Source: DATKMS01 sp041497995 (GTDB taxonomy: Bacteria > Desulfobacterota > Binatia > HRBIN30). Taken from it: a DNA stretch of 14,572 bases. The translations under genes were made by a program, and so were the position numbers. Shown here piece by piece: positions 1-6,457 of the stretch (positions within the stretch are counted from its first letter, which is position 1; each line of letters begins with the position of its first letter). The notes under the pieces are model-generated. The model was not told where the DNA came from, did not search any database, and saw only the letters and a program-made list of their open reading frames with translations. The stretch is from NCBI GenBank assembly GCA_041497995.1, contig JBGQHM010000147.1:1-14572 (forward strand). Reading direction: 5' to 3'.

Positions 1-114
1 CTGGGACATGTAGACCGGCACCACCCAATGATGCTTCGTATCCTTTGCGTCCCCTGCGTAGGCCGCAGTGGCGGCCGCTAGCACTGCGAGCGCGAAGACC
101 AGCTTCAGAGTCAT
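1..114 (-). CDS. Secreted protein of unknown function, N-terminal fragment
   Basis: The minus strand reads from an ATG at 114-112 off the window edge, giving 38 codons. The first ~20 residues are a clear Sec signal peptide: MTLK, then a hydrophobic Leu/Val/Ala core, then an AYA-G cleavage site near residue 20. The mature part begins GDAKDTKHHWVVPVYMSQ, so the product is exported. The start is supported by a purine-rich Shine-Dalgarno (GGGAGGGAG on the minus strand, complement of about 118-126) a few bases upstream, and by a sigma-70-like promoter just before that. Too little of the mature protein is present to assign a family. It is divergent from the rtcB gene. Confidence 0.75.
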   Translation of the reverse strand, partial: MTLKLVFALAVLAAATAAYAGDAKDTKHHWVVPVYMSQ

Positions 115-137
115 AGCTCCCTCCCGCGTTTGGTCGC

Positions 138-167
138 CGTATACAGCGGTGCATTGGCGAGTGTCAA
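138..167 (-). promoter_or_regulatory. Sigma-70-type promoter for the secreted-protein gene
   Basis: On the minus strand a perfect -35 TTGACA (162-167) is followed after 18 bp by a -10 TATACG (138-143, 4 of 6 consensus bases). Transcription would start near 131, giving a short leader of about 17 bases that carries the Shine-Dalgarno and the ATG at 114. A promoter firing leftward here also argues against extending rtcB up to the TTG at 130. Confidence 0.6.
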
Positions 168-234
168 TGTGCTGCGGCACGCATCCACACGAAGCCGGTT
201 GCGGCGAATGGACAGCGTGGGTAGGTTAAACGTC

Positions 235-1716
235 ATGCCCGAGCCGAAACCTGAGCGCGCCGCGCTGCGCCGTCATGCGGTCCAGGTGGCCGCGGCGTTG
301 TGGGAGATTCCGCCGAGCGCCAAGCCGGGCATGCGCGTGCCGGCGCGCATCTACGCGACGCCGGCGCTCTTCGCACAGATGGACGATGGCGTCTTCGATC
401 AGGTGACCAACGTGGCGATGCTGCCCGGCATCGTCAACTACGCCTTCTGCATGCCCGATGGACACTGGGGCTACGGCTTCCCCATCGGCGGTCTCGCGGC
501 AATGGATCCAGACCATGGCGTCATTTCGCCCGGCGGGATCGGCTTCGACATCAACTGCGGCATGCGGCTGGTGCGGACGAATCTAACGTACGACGACATC
601 CGCGACCGCATCCACGACCTCATCGACGCGCTGTACAAGCGCGTGCCTGCGGGCGTCGGGGGGCGCGGCTTCTTGAAGCTCAGCGACGACGAATTCCAAG
701 CGATCGCCGTGCAGGGTGCGCGCTGGTGCGTCGATCATGGCTATGGCCGGCCTGAAGATCTCGAGCGTACCGAAGAGGGCGGCGCGATGGCGGGGGCCGA
801 CCCGGATCGGGTGAGTGCGCGGGCGCTGGAACGCGGGCGCCAGCAGGTGGGCACGCTGGGCTCCGGGAACCATTACCTCGAAATCCAAGTTGTAAAGCCT
901 GAGAGCGTTTTTGACCGAGACGCGGCGCGCGCGATGAGCCTGGATATACCGAATCAGGTCGTCATCATGTTCCACTGTGGCAGCCGCGGCTTCGGTCACC
1001 AGATCGCCAGCGACTACATTCAGAGTTTCCTCCCACTCATGGAAAAGAAGTTCGGCATCACGCTGCCCGACCGCGACCTTGCCTGCGCGCCGTTCGCCTC
1101 GAAGGAAGGGCAAGCGTACTTCGCCGCCATGACGTGCGCCATCAACATGTCGTTCGCCAACCGCCAGATGATCCTGCACCGCATCCGTGAAGTGTTCGCC
1201 GATGTGCTGCAACGCGATGCGCGCGACCTTGGCCTGGAGACCGTGTACGACGTCTGCCACAACACCGCCAAGCTCGAGGAGCATGACGTGAACGGACGCC
1301 GGCGCCGCCTGTTGGTCCATCGCAAGGGTGCGACGCGCGCCTTCGCGCCGGGCATGCCCGACATCCCGGCAGCGCTTCGCGACATCGGGCAGCCGGTGAT
1401 CATCGGCGGGAGCATGGAGACCGGCTCCTACCTGCTGCGCGGCGTGGCGACCGGCAAGCAGAGCTTCTTCACCACCGCGCACGGCAGCGGCCGCACCATG
1501 AGCCGCCACCAGGCGAAGAAGCAATTCCAGGGGAAGCAACTGGAACGCGACATGGCGCGCCGCGGCATCTACATCCGCACCGTTTCGTATGCCGGTCTCG
1601 CCGAGGAAGCCGGCGCCGCGTACAAGGACATCGACGCCGTCGTCGCCGCCACTGCCCAGGCCGGTCTCAGCAAGCCAGTGGCGCGCTTCACTCCGGTCGG
1701 CAACGTGAAGGGCTGA
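235..1716 (+). CDS. rtcB: RtcB family RNA ligase (3'-phosphate/5'-OH, archaeal type)
   Basis: RtcB joins RNA 2',3'-cyclic phosphate or 3'-phosphate ends to 5'-hydroxyl ends using GTP and Mn2+, in tRNA splicing or RNA repair in the cytoplasm. The 493-residue product has all the family landmarks in order: MPDGHWGYGFPIGG (from 73), the metal-binding DINCG (105-109, Cys108), GSGNH (209-213), HCGSRG (247-252), CHNTAK (341-346), HRKGATR (362-368) and AHGSGR (415-420), whose His416 lies where the guanylated catalytic histidine is expected. Length and motifs fit the archaeal/eukaryotic-type enzymes that work with archease rather than the shorter E. coli form. The ATG at 235 is chosen because homology begins soon after it. 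The ATG at 208 and TTG at 130 are in frame, but the latter lies under the divergent promoter. No strong Shine-Dalgarno precedes 235. Archease follows 5 bp after the stop. Confidence 0.93.
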   Translation: MPEPKPERAALRRHAVQVAAALWEIPPSAKPGMRVPARIYATPALFAQMDDGVFDQVTNVAMLPGIVNYAFCMPDGHWGYGFPIGGLAAMDPDHGVISPGGIGFDINCGMRLVRTNLTYDDIRDRIHDLIDALYKRVPAGVGGRGFLKLSDDEFQAIAVQGARWCVDHGYGRPEDLERTEEGGAMAGADPDRVSARALERGRQQVGTLGSGNHYLEIQVVKPESVFDRDAARAMSLDIPNQVVIMFHCGSRGFGHQIASDYIQSFLPLMEKKFGITLPDRDLACAPFASKEGQAYFAAMTCAINMSFANRQMILHRIREVFADVLQRDARDLGLETVYDVCHNTAKLEEHDVNGRRRRLLVHRKGATRAFAPGMPDIPAALRDIGQPVIIGGSMETGSYLLRGVATGKQSFFTTAHGSGRTMSRHQAKKQFQGKQLERDMARRGIYIRTVSYAGLAEEAGAAYKDIDAVVAATAQAGLSKPVARFTPVGNVKG

Positions 1717-1721
1717 GCCGC

Positions 1722-2153
1722 GTGCCGTTCCAGTTCTTGGAGGACGCGCCCACCGCGGACGTCGGGTTCGTGGCGACGGGCGACACGCTGGAGGGATGCC
1801 TGCAGGCCGCAGCCGATGCGACGGTCGAGGTGATGGTCGCGAACCCAGAGACGGTGCAACCCCGCGAGCGGCGCACGCTGCACGTCGAGAGCGATTCGGT
1901 CGACCTCGTGCTGCTGAAGTTGCTGGAGGAGTTGATCTACTACAAGGATGCGGAAGGACTGTTTCTGCGCGTGACGCAGCTCACCGCGGTCAACGAAAGG
2001 GGGCGCTGGATCGTTGACGCGATCGCTGCTGGTGAAGCGATTGACCCGACGCGCCACCAGCTCGCGGGCGATGTGAAGGCAGTGACCATGCACCGGCTGC
2101 GCGTCGTGCACACTGAGGACGGATGGCAAGCCACGGTCGTATTGGACATCTAA
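1722..2153 (+). CDS. Archease, RtcB-activating protein
   Basis: Archease is a small acidic protein that speeds guanylation of RtcB and gives it multiple turnover. The 143-residue product matches the family along its length: FLEDAPTADVGF near the N-terminus (family form FLEHTADVGF), a central LLKLLEELIYYKDAEGL (family LxxWLEELLYLxDTEGL), then DVKAVTMHRLRV and the C-terminal W-A-VVLDI. The Asp of TADVG and the final Asp-Ile correspond to the conserved acidic metal-binding residues. The start is GTG at 1722, preceded by GAAGGG about 9 bases upstream that overlaps the end of rtcB, so the two genes are very probably co-translated. Adjacency to RtcB is the classic context. The TAA stop lies at the edge of a dispersed repeat. 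Confidence 0.92.
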   Translation: MPFQFLEDAPTADVGFVATGDTLEGCLQAAADATVEVMVANPETVQPRERRTLHVESDSVDLVLLKLLEELIYYKDAEGLFLRVTQLTAVNERGRWIVDAIAAGEAIDPTRHQLAGDVKAVTMHRLRVVHTEDGWQATVVLDI

Positions 2154-2230
2154 GAGTCTGTCGGACTTGGAAGCCTGCAGCGACCCAACGGGGAGCGGGC
2201 CATAGAAATGACGCCGGCCGCAGGCCCTAG
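2150..2230 (-). repeat. Dispersed ~80-bp intergenic repeat, copy A (inverted)
   Basis: Read on the minus strand this 81-bp segment begins CTAGGGCCTGCGGCCGGCGT and ends AAGTCCGACAGACTCTTAG. It aligns over its full length, at roughly 80% identity or better by eye, with copies at 3090-3169 and 7540-7619. Its right-hand terminal tetranucleotide overlaps the archease TAA stop. It fills most of the archease-cytochrome spacer, leaving only 35 bp for the cytochrome leader. Confidence 0.85.
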
Positions 2231-2265
2231 CTGGCGAGTGGCAGTCCGGAGCCGAGAGCGAGCAG

Positions 2266-3093
2266 GTGAAAGGGTTGCAGAACGTCCCACGTTGGCTGCG
2301 TTCGCGCGTCTGGCTCCTCGCGTTTCTCCTCACGGTCGCGGTGTTGCTGTATCCGACCGTGCGCGGGCTGGTGCTCGATGTCGAGGTCACCCCCGCGCAA
2401 CGCGGCTACGAAGTGGCGCTGCGCGCCGGTTGCTTCACCTGCCACGGTCCGAACGGCACCGGTGGCGTCAAGAATCCGGGCAGTGCGGACGAGGAGGTGC
2501 CGGGATTCAGCGGCGGCAGCCCCATGATGTGGGCGAAGAGCGAGCAGGAGCTGCGCGACTACATCCTCGACGGCGCGCCGCGGCGTAAGCGGGACGACCC
2601 GAAGCATAAGCAGAAGATGGAAGCGCAGCTGCTCGCAATGCCGGCGTACCGCGGCCACGTCAGCGAGCGTGAGGTCGACGACCTGGTCGCCTACATCCGC
2701 GCCGCGTCCGGCCTGATAACGCCGCCCGATCCCGTGGCGGCGCAGGGGCAGGATCTGGCGATTCGCCTGGGCTGCTTCCAGTGCCACGGGCCAATGGGGT
2801 CAGGCAACAGCGATAACCCGGGATCGTTCAAGGGATACATCCCCGGCTGGTGGGGCAAGGACTTCCGCGACTTGGTCCGCAGCGATGACGAGTTGCGCGA
2901 GTGGATTCTGGGCGGCCAGGTCCCCCGCTTGCGCGATCATCCGATCGCCGGCTACTTCATCCGTTCACAGCGCGTCTACATGCCCGCGTACCGCAATTTC
3001 ATCAACGACGAGCAGCTCGCCGCGTTGATGCGCTACGTGCGCTGGGTGAACGAAGGTAGCTGGCAGAACAAGCCGCTCGATCTCGGACACTAG
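2266..3093 (+). CDS. Membrane-anchored di-haem cytochrome c
   Basis: This is a 275-residue electron-transfer protein made of two tandem class-I-like cytochrome c domains behind one N-terminal membrane helix (about residues 14-34), so the haem domains face the periplasm. Haem sites are CFTCH (56-60) and CFQCH (170-174). Each is followed by a GPxGxG loop and about 65 residues later by MPAY (Met125 and Met239), the likely distal axial methionines. Each domain ends in the usual helix (VDDLVAYIR, LAALMRYVR). The start is GTG at 2266 with only a weak purine-rich upstream region; a TTG at 2275 is an alternative. The partner oxidase or dehydrogenase is not in the window. The TAG stop sits within the CTAG that opens repeat copy B, and inverted repeat copies bracket the gene. 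Confidence 0.88.
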   Translation: MKGLQNVPRWLRSRVWLLAFLLTVAVLLYPTVRGLVLDVEVTPAQRGYEVALRAGCFTCHGPNGTGGVKNPGSADEEVPGFSGGSPMMWAKSEQELRDYILDGAPRRKRDDPKHKQKMEAQLLAMPAYRGHVSEREVDDLVAYIRAASGLITPPDPVAAQGQDLAIRLGCFQCHGPMGSGNSDNPGSFKGYIPGWWGKDFRDLVRSDDELREWILGGQVPRLRDHPIAGYFIRSQRVYMPAYRNFINDEQLAALMRYVRWVNEGSWQNKPLDLGH

Positions 3094-3169
3094 GGCCGGC
3101 GGCCGGCGTCATTTCTCTGGCCCGCTCTCCGTTGGGTCGCTCCGCCTGCCGAGTCCGACGGGCTGCTAG
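3090..3169 (+). repeat. Dispersed ~80-bp intergenic repeat, copy B
   Basis: An 80-bp segment begins CTAGGGCCGGCGGCCGGCGT and ends GAGTCCGACGGGCTGCTAG. It aligns with inverted copy A and direct copy C, with shared blocks GGCGTCATTTCT, GGCCCGCTC, TTGGGTCGCT and AGTCCGA. The first CTAG supplies the cytochrome stop codon (TAG at 3091-3093). The final CTAG is immediately followed by another CTAG at 3170-3173. Confidence 0.85.
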
Positions 3170-3178
3170 CTAGTCCTC

Positions 3179-3249
3179 GTAGGACGCGCTCTGCGCACCA
3201 TTCCTTCTGAACCCGCAACTGTCAGAACGGTGCGCAGAGCGCACCCTAC
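3179..3249. repeat. REP doublet (REPIN-like inverted pair of GTAG hairpins)
   Basis: Two 21-bp units face each other: 3179-3199 and, on the opposite strand, 3249-3229, identical at 19 of 21 positions. Each starts GTAG. In the right-hand unit this is followed by GGTGCGC-TCT-GCGCACC, a 7-bp-stem hairpin; the left unit carries two mismatches in its stem. Between them TTCTGA (3205-3210) and TCAGAA (3222-3227) extend the pairing into a single long stem with an 11-base apical loop. A GTAG foot plus short palindrome is the hallmark of REP sequences mobilised by RAYT (TnpA-REP) transposases. It lies between the convergent cytochrome and mazG genes, so the RNA hairpin might also help end or protect transcripts; there is no U-tract. 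Confidence 0.75.
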
Positions 3250-3260
3250 GGGGTTGGAAG

Positions 3261-4052
3261 CTAGCGTGACCCTTCGCGCGCCTTTGCCTCTTCCCACAGC
3301 TCGTTCATCTCGGCTACGGACGTGGCGTGGAGATCCTGCTGGCGCTCGGCGAGGCGCTCTTCGATGTAGCGGAAGCGGCGGATGAAGCGCTCGTTGGCGC
3401 CATGCAGCGCGTCTTCGGCTTGCACTCCCAGGTGGCGTCCCAGCGAGGTGAGCGCGAACAACAGGTCGCCCAGCTCGGCCTCCGCTTCGTGTGGATCGCC
3501 GAGCTGCACGGCGGCTTCGAGCTCCGCGACTTCTTCTCGCACTTTCTCCAAGACCTCACTGGCGGAATCCCAATCGAAGCCAACGCGCGACGCTTTCTCG
3601 CTCAACCGATGGGCGCGCAGCAGCGCGGGCATTGCCCGTGGAACGCCGGCGACGGTTGAGGTATCCGCAGTGTCTTTGCGTTCCTCCGCCTTGATGCGTG
3701 CCCAGTTGCGCAACACCTCGTCGGAATCCTTCACCTCGGTGTCGCTGAACACGTGCGGATGGCGGCGGACCATTTTCTCGGTGATGCCGCGGACGACGTC
3801 TTCGATGGTGAACAGCCCTTCCTCGCGCGCCATTTCCGAGTGGAAAACGACCTGGAGCAAGAGATCGCCGAGCTCAGTGCGCAGCTCGTCGATGTTGTTG
3901 TCCTCGATCGCCTCGGCGACTTCGTAGGCTTCTTCGATCAGATACGGCTTGATGGATTCGCGGGTCTGCTCGCGGTCCCACGGGCATCCACCCGGGGCGC
4001 GCAGACGTTCCATGATGCGGACGAGCTCGGCAAACGCTTCGGCGGCACTCAT
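3261..4052 (-). CDS. mazG: MazG nucleoside triphosphate pyrophosphohydrolase
   Basis: MazG hydrolyses (d)NTPs to NMP and pyrophosphate, cleaning the nucleotide pool. The 263-residue product has two MazG domains in tandem, the same length as E. coli MazG. Domain 1 carries GGCPWDREQT (21-30), EEAYE (40-44) and ELGDLLLQVVFH (60-71). The linker has MVRRHPHVF (94-102) and NWARIKAEE (116-124). Domain 2 carries EEVAELEAA (173-181) and ELGDLLFAL (193-201). The Glu/Asp residues of the EExxE and ExxD motifs bind Mg2+ and are intact in both domains. The ATG at 4052 is preferred over an in-frame start 12 codons upstream because GAGGGG lies just before it on the minus strand. It is the last gene of the minus-strand run, 96 bp after the GHMP kinase. 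Confidence 0.93.
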   Translation of the reverse strand: MSAAEAFAELVRIMERLRAPGGCPWDREQTRESIKPYLIEEAYEVAEAIEDNNIDELRTELGDLLLQVVFHSEMAREEGLFTIEDVVRGITEKMVRRHPHVFSDTEVKDSDEVLRNWARIKAEERKDTADTSTVAGVPRAMPALLRAHRLSEKASRVGFDWDSASEVLEKVREEVAELEAAVQLGDPHEAEAELGDLLFALTSLGRHLGVQAEDALHGANERFIRRFRYIEERLAERQQDLHATSVAEMNELWEEAKAREGSR

Positions 4053-4148
4053 TCGCCCCTCGCTAGCGCAGGCGTTCCAACGAGTCAACGCGCGTTCCCT
4101 CTGCTGCAGGGAAACAACACTTCGTGGCGCCGGGAGTGCGCCGAACCC

Positions 4149-5225
4149 TCAGCTGCCAGCCCTGATCGTCAGCGGCAGGCCCTGCATCGTGCCTCGAGCC
4201 CATAGATGGTTGATCAGCACGTCGCGCTGTTCCGATCCGCGACACACAAACTGCGCCGCCCCGTCTCCCTGCGAGCCGACGCCCTTGCCGCCCCAGGTCA
4301 GCTCACGCACCCTGGAATCGGTGAGCAGCGCGTGCAGGCGCGGCGCCGTGAGCTCCGACGGACACGCCGGCGCGACGTCACGATCGAACAGCGATTGCGC
4401 CTCGATCATGAGTGCTCCCAATTGCTGTGCATCGCCGTCGGTCAACGCGGTCGTCGCAGCGGCTATCACATCAAGGTTCCGGCGGCCAAGCGCCTCGCGC
4501 AGTCCAGACGCGCGCGCGGTGTCCGGCGCGAGGAAGTGCGTGTGCAGATCCGCGAGAATGCGCCGCGTGTCCTTGTGATGCAACAGATCGACGATCAGCA
4601 GGTAGAGCGGCTGTGGCGACGACAGGAGCTGGACGGTCATGGCGTCGCCGTCGAAGCCCAACAGCACCAGGCGTTTGCCGTATGCGCACGCCTGATCCAT
4701 CCGACCACATTGCGAGCCGGCCGCCACCTCGCCGCGGTAGGCCAGCTCCATCTCGTCGCGAACGCTGAGGCCCAGTTGGTGGACCTGATTGAACGCGCGT
4801 GCCGTCAGCACGCAGACGGCGGCGGAGGACGACAAGCCGCGACTCAGAGGCAGGTCCATCCGATCCACGGAGATGTGGACGCCCGGCGAGTGACACCGCT
4901 CCCACAGCTCCACCACCACGCCCGCTGCGTAGCTGAAGAACCCTCCCGCTTGTGCCGCGTGCCGGAGCGCGGCACCGTCCATGACCACGTGGAACGGGCC
5001 GCGCACCGACCCGTCGGGCAGGTGTGACACCATCTCGAAGTCGGAAGCGGCAGCCGCCGTCGCGGTGATTCCTTGATCGGTTCCAGTAATGATGCAGGCG
5101 CCTGGCGCGATGGACGGGTCGCCATTGCGGAAGGAGCCGGCCCAGTCGGAATGCTCACCGAAGAGACACAAACGTCCCGGAACGAAGAGGGCAGCGTTGG
5201 AGGAATCGAGGGCTCGAGGCTTCAA
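4149..5225 (-). CDS. GHMP-family sugar kinase (galactokinase-like)
   Basis: GHMP kinases transfer the ATP gamma-phosphate to small substrates such as galactose, mevalonate or homoserine. The 358-residue product has the three family motifs: PGRLCLFGEHSDWAG (16-30, galactokinase-like motif 1), the ATP-binding PLSRGLSSSAA (126-136) and the C-terminal GGKGVGSQGDG (312-322). MDQ (176-178) matches the galactokinase segment holding the catalytic Asp. The substrate is unknown: motif 1 reads HSDW rather than HTDY as in GalK, and the rest is divergent. The TTG at 5225 is chosen because AGGGAG (complement of 5232-5237) precedes it by 6 bases and a promoter lies just upstream; the frame continues to a TTG at 5300, which is upstream of that promoter. 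The nearby gene at 6458 encodes a protein like the N-terminal half of plant L-arabinokinase, whose C-terminal half is also a GHMP kinase. Confidence 0.85.
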   Translation of the reverse strand: MKPRALDSSNAALFVPGRLCLFGEHSDWAGSFRNGDPSIAPGACIITGTDQGITATAAAASDFEMVSHLPDGSVRGPFHVVMDGAALRHAAQAGGFFSYAAGVVVELWERCHSPGVHISVDRMDLPLSRGLSSSAAVCVLTARAFNQVHQLGLSVRDEMELAYRGEVAAGSQCGRMDQACAYGKRLVLLGFDGDAMTVQLLSSPQPLYLLIVDLLHHKDTRRILADLHTHFLAPDTARASGLREALGRRNLDVIAAATTALTDGDAQQLGALMIEAQSLFDRDVAPACPSELTAPRLHALLTDSRVRELTWGGKGVGSQGDGAAQFVCRGSEQRDVLINHLWARGTMQGLPLTIRAGS

Positions 5226-5231
5226 CGGCGG

Positions 5232-5237
5232 CTCCCT
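5232..5237 (-). promoter_or_regulatory. Ribosome binding site fixing the GHMP kinase TTG start
   Basis: AGGGAG on the minus strand lies 6 bases before the TTG at 5225-5223. No comparable site precedes the upstream in-frame TTG at 5300. Confidence 0.55.
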
Positions 5238-5247
5238 GGACGAGAGA

Positions 5248-5276
5248 GTTCTAGGAGGCCGTGACGCTGCGGTCAA
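5248..5276 (-). promoter_or_regulatory. Sigma-70-type promoter for GHMP kinase (and mazG)
   Basis: On the minus strand -35 TTGACC (5271-5276, 5 of 6) is followed after exactly 17 bp by -10 TAGAAC (5248-5253, 4 of 6). Transcription would start near 5241, leaving a ~16-base leader holding the Shine-Dalgarno. This gives the kinase and mazG a promoter separate from the two secreted-protein genes upstream. Confidence 0.55.
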
Positions 5277-5346
5277 GAAAAACTGGAGCCGAGCGTGCAA
5301 CGACGAGCTACCAGACGCCGTGCAATGCCGTACCGCCCTCGTCCGA

Positions 5347-5811
5347 CTAGTAGTCCCACTTCCCTTTGATGAAGCCGAAGAACTCGGTGGTGTCGCACTG
5401 TTCGACGGCTCGCGGTGGACTGTCTTCTGCGCTTGGACGCGTGCCGCCCTTCTTTTCGTACACGGTCTGTTGGTAGCGAATTTTCCCGACGGGCGGCTGG
5501 TCGTCGGTCAGCGTGCATGCCTGCGCGTCGCTGTACCCGACGTAGGTCCCCACGATCCCGTCCGCACTGGGGGTCCACTTGATGTGCGCGAGGTTGTACT
5601 GCTCACGCTCGCGCAGCTTCTGGACCCATTCGGCACAGAACTGATCGAAGGATTGCTTCAGCTCGACGGACGAGAGCTTCGTCGGCCTGTGCCGCTTCGC
5701 CTTGGTCGTCGCTACGCGGGCGCCGCTCGAAGCGCTGACAGCGGACGCGAGAATTGCGACTACGGCCAAAGCTGCGGCGGTGACCGACACGCTGTGCGTA
5801 ACCACGCGCAT
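5347..5811 (-). CDS. Small secreted protein of unknown function
   Basis: I do not recognise this 154-residue protein. It starts with a typical Sec signal peptide (MRVVTHSVSV, an Ala/Val-rich core, likely cleavage near residue 28 after SAVSA), so it is probably periplasmic or secreted. The mature part begins with a basic stretch (TKAKRHRP, 36-43), then a helical segment with FCAEWVQKLREREQYN (58-73). The remainder looks beta-rich: GIVGTYVGYSDAQACTL (85-101), PVGKIRYQQTVYEKKG (107-122) and a C-terminal FFGFIKGKWDY. Three cysteines (59, 99, 139) leave one unpaired if a disulphide forms. The ATG at 5811 lies only 6 bp after the stop of the upstream gene, and its Shine-Dalgarno AGGTGA overlaps that stop, so the pair is translationally coupled. 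Confidence 0.75.
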   Translation of the reverse strand: MRVVTHSVSVTAAALAVVAILASAVSASSGARVATTKAKRHRPTKLSSVELKQSFDQFCAEWVQKLREREQYNLAHIKWTPSADGIVGTYVGYSDAQACTLTDDQPPVGKIRYQQTVYEKKGGTRPSAEDSPPRAVEQCDTTEFFGFIKGKWDY

Positions 5812-5817
5812 CCCACG

Positions 5818-6234
5818 TCACCTGCCGACCTGGGCGAACCCTACGACCTCGACGGTTGTCTGGAAGTGCCCATCGTCGCGCTGCGGGAGCGGCGGGGAGA
5901 CCTGGTACGTGAACGGCATCTGCTCATGCGGCGGAATTTCCGCGCGCACGGCGTAAACGTCCGCTCTGCCCGGGTTGTCGTTGCCGGGATGGCGTTCATT
6001 GCTCCAGAACCACGTGCGCCGAACCAGCAACTCTACGTTGCGCACCGGCGTCCGTGAGGTGTTGACCAACGTCCCGGTCACAACGCCATTGTGTGCCCGC
6101 ACGTCGCTCACGCGCACGTCAGTGGCCGCCTGCGCATCGGACAGCACACTCTTAGACGACTCACTTGCCAACGCGTTGCCGGCCACGCAGAGTAGCAGGA
6201 TACTGGCAACCGGAATCATCTTCTTGCCAATCAT
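5818..6234 (-). CDS. Small secreted protein, FxLYD-like beta domain
   Basis: The product is 138 residues: a Sec signal peptide (MIGKKMIPVASILLL..., cleavage after NALA near residue 22) and one compact domain. The core reads VSDVRAHNGVVTGTLVNTS, then VRNVELLVRRTWFW, and later a stretch of Pro-rich turns before FTYQVSPPLP. This pattern of an opening strand, G-x-v-x-N-t-S, v-x-n-v-e-l and a late acidic/proline turn resembles the FxLYD immunoglobulin-like fold often attached to bacterial envelope proteins; the match is by eye and tentative. The ATG at 6234 is chosen because a perfect AAGGAGG lies 6 bases upstream; an in-frame start 12 codons earlier lies upstream of that site. It is the first gene of the minus-strand run and is coupled to the next secreted protein. 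Its role is unknown. Confidence 0.75.
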   Translation of the reverse strand: MIGKKMIPVASILLLCVAGNALASESSKSVLSDAQAATDVRVSDVRAHNGVVTGTLVNTSRTPVRNVELLVRRTWFWSNERHPGNDNPGRADVYAVRAEIPPHEQMPFTYQVSPPLPQRDDGHFQTTVEVVGFAQVGR

Positions 6235-6240
6235 CGGTGG

Positions 6241-6247
6241 CCTCCTT
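6241..6247 (-). promoter_or_regulatory. Strong Shine-Dalgarno fixing the start at 6234
   Basis: AAGGAGG on the minus strand, full complementarity to the 16S rRNA tail, lies 6 bases before the ATG at 6234-6232. It is one of the strongest ribosome binding sites in the window, suggesting good expression of the secreted-protein pair. Confidence 0.7.
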
Positions 6248-6367
6248 TCGGTGTCTGCCTTCGAACGCAACTCCTATGCCGCGACGCCCGAGCTTAGCGC
6301 CCCGGCCCTCCCGCCGCGGCCCGCAGGTGTCATAGATGTACGGAGTTCCTTTCCTCCGAGAGCGGCA

Positions 6368-6380
6368 TGTAAGAATTACA
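6368..6380. promoter_or_regulatory. Palindrome in divergent spacer, possible operator
   Basis: TGTAAGAATTACA is a perfect dyad with 5-bp arms and a 3-base centre, in an AT-rich island within otherwise GC-rich DNA. It sits between the divergent genes starting at 6234 (minus) and 6458 (plus), where a shared regulator site would be expected. No convincing -35/-10 pair was found next to it, so the operator role is inference. Confidence 0.3.
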
Positions 6381-6393
6381 GTTTGTCGGTCCG

Positions 6394-6430
6394 AAAAGCG
6401 GAAGGCGCTGCAGAGTGCGCTTCCCGTTTT
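6394..6430. other. Hairpin with flanking A- and T-runs upstream of the GT-like gene
   Basis: AAAA and CGG, then AAGGCGC, an 8-base loop, GCGCTTCCCG and TTTT can fold into an imperfect stem with A/T-runs at its feet, the shape of a bidirectional intrinsic terminator. It lies 27 bp before the ATG at 6458 and between divergent genes, where a terminator is not needed for either neighbour, so attenuation of the gene at 6458 or insulation is possible. Confidence 0.35.
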
Positions 6431-6457
6431 CGTGCGGCCTGCTAAGTACGGCGGCGC

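Noticed and set aside
199..227. Possible rtcB promoter (TTGCGG, 17 bp, TAGGTT) giving a leaderless ATG at 235
   Set aside because: The -10 matches only 3 of 6 consensus bases, so it is not listed as a feature.
583..1539. A 318-codon open frame antisense to rtcB
   Set aside because: It is low-complexity and Ala/Arg/His-rich, lies wholly within a well-conserved gene, and has no motif.
2208..2588. An open frame starting in repeat copy A and running over the cytochrome gene
   Set aside because: It is a shadow of the cytochrome frame; its start codon comes from the dispersed repeat.
4095..4113. Short hairpin TTCCCT...AGGGAA between the GHMP kinase and mazG
   Set aside because: Only a 6-bp stem with no U-tract on either strand; not a credible terminator and probably chance.
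5341..5353. CTAG plus TCGGAC at the stop of the secreted protein, resembling one end of the ~80-bp element
   Set aside because: Only about ten bases match and the following sequence does not align with the element, so a fourth copy cannot be supported.
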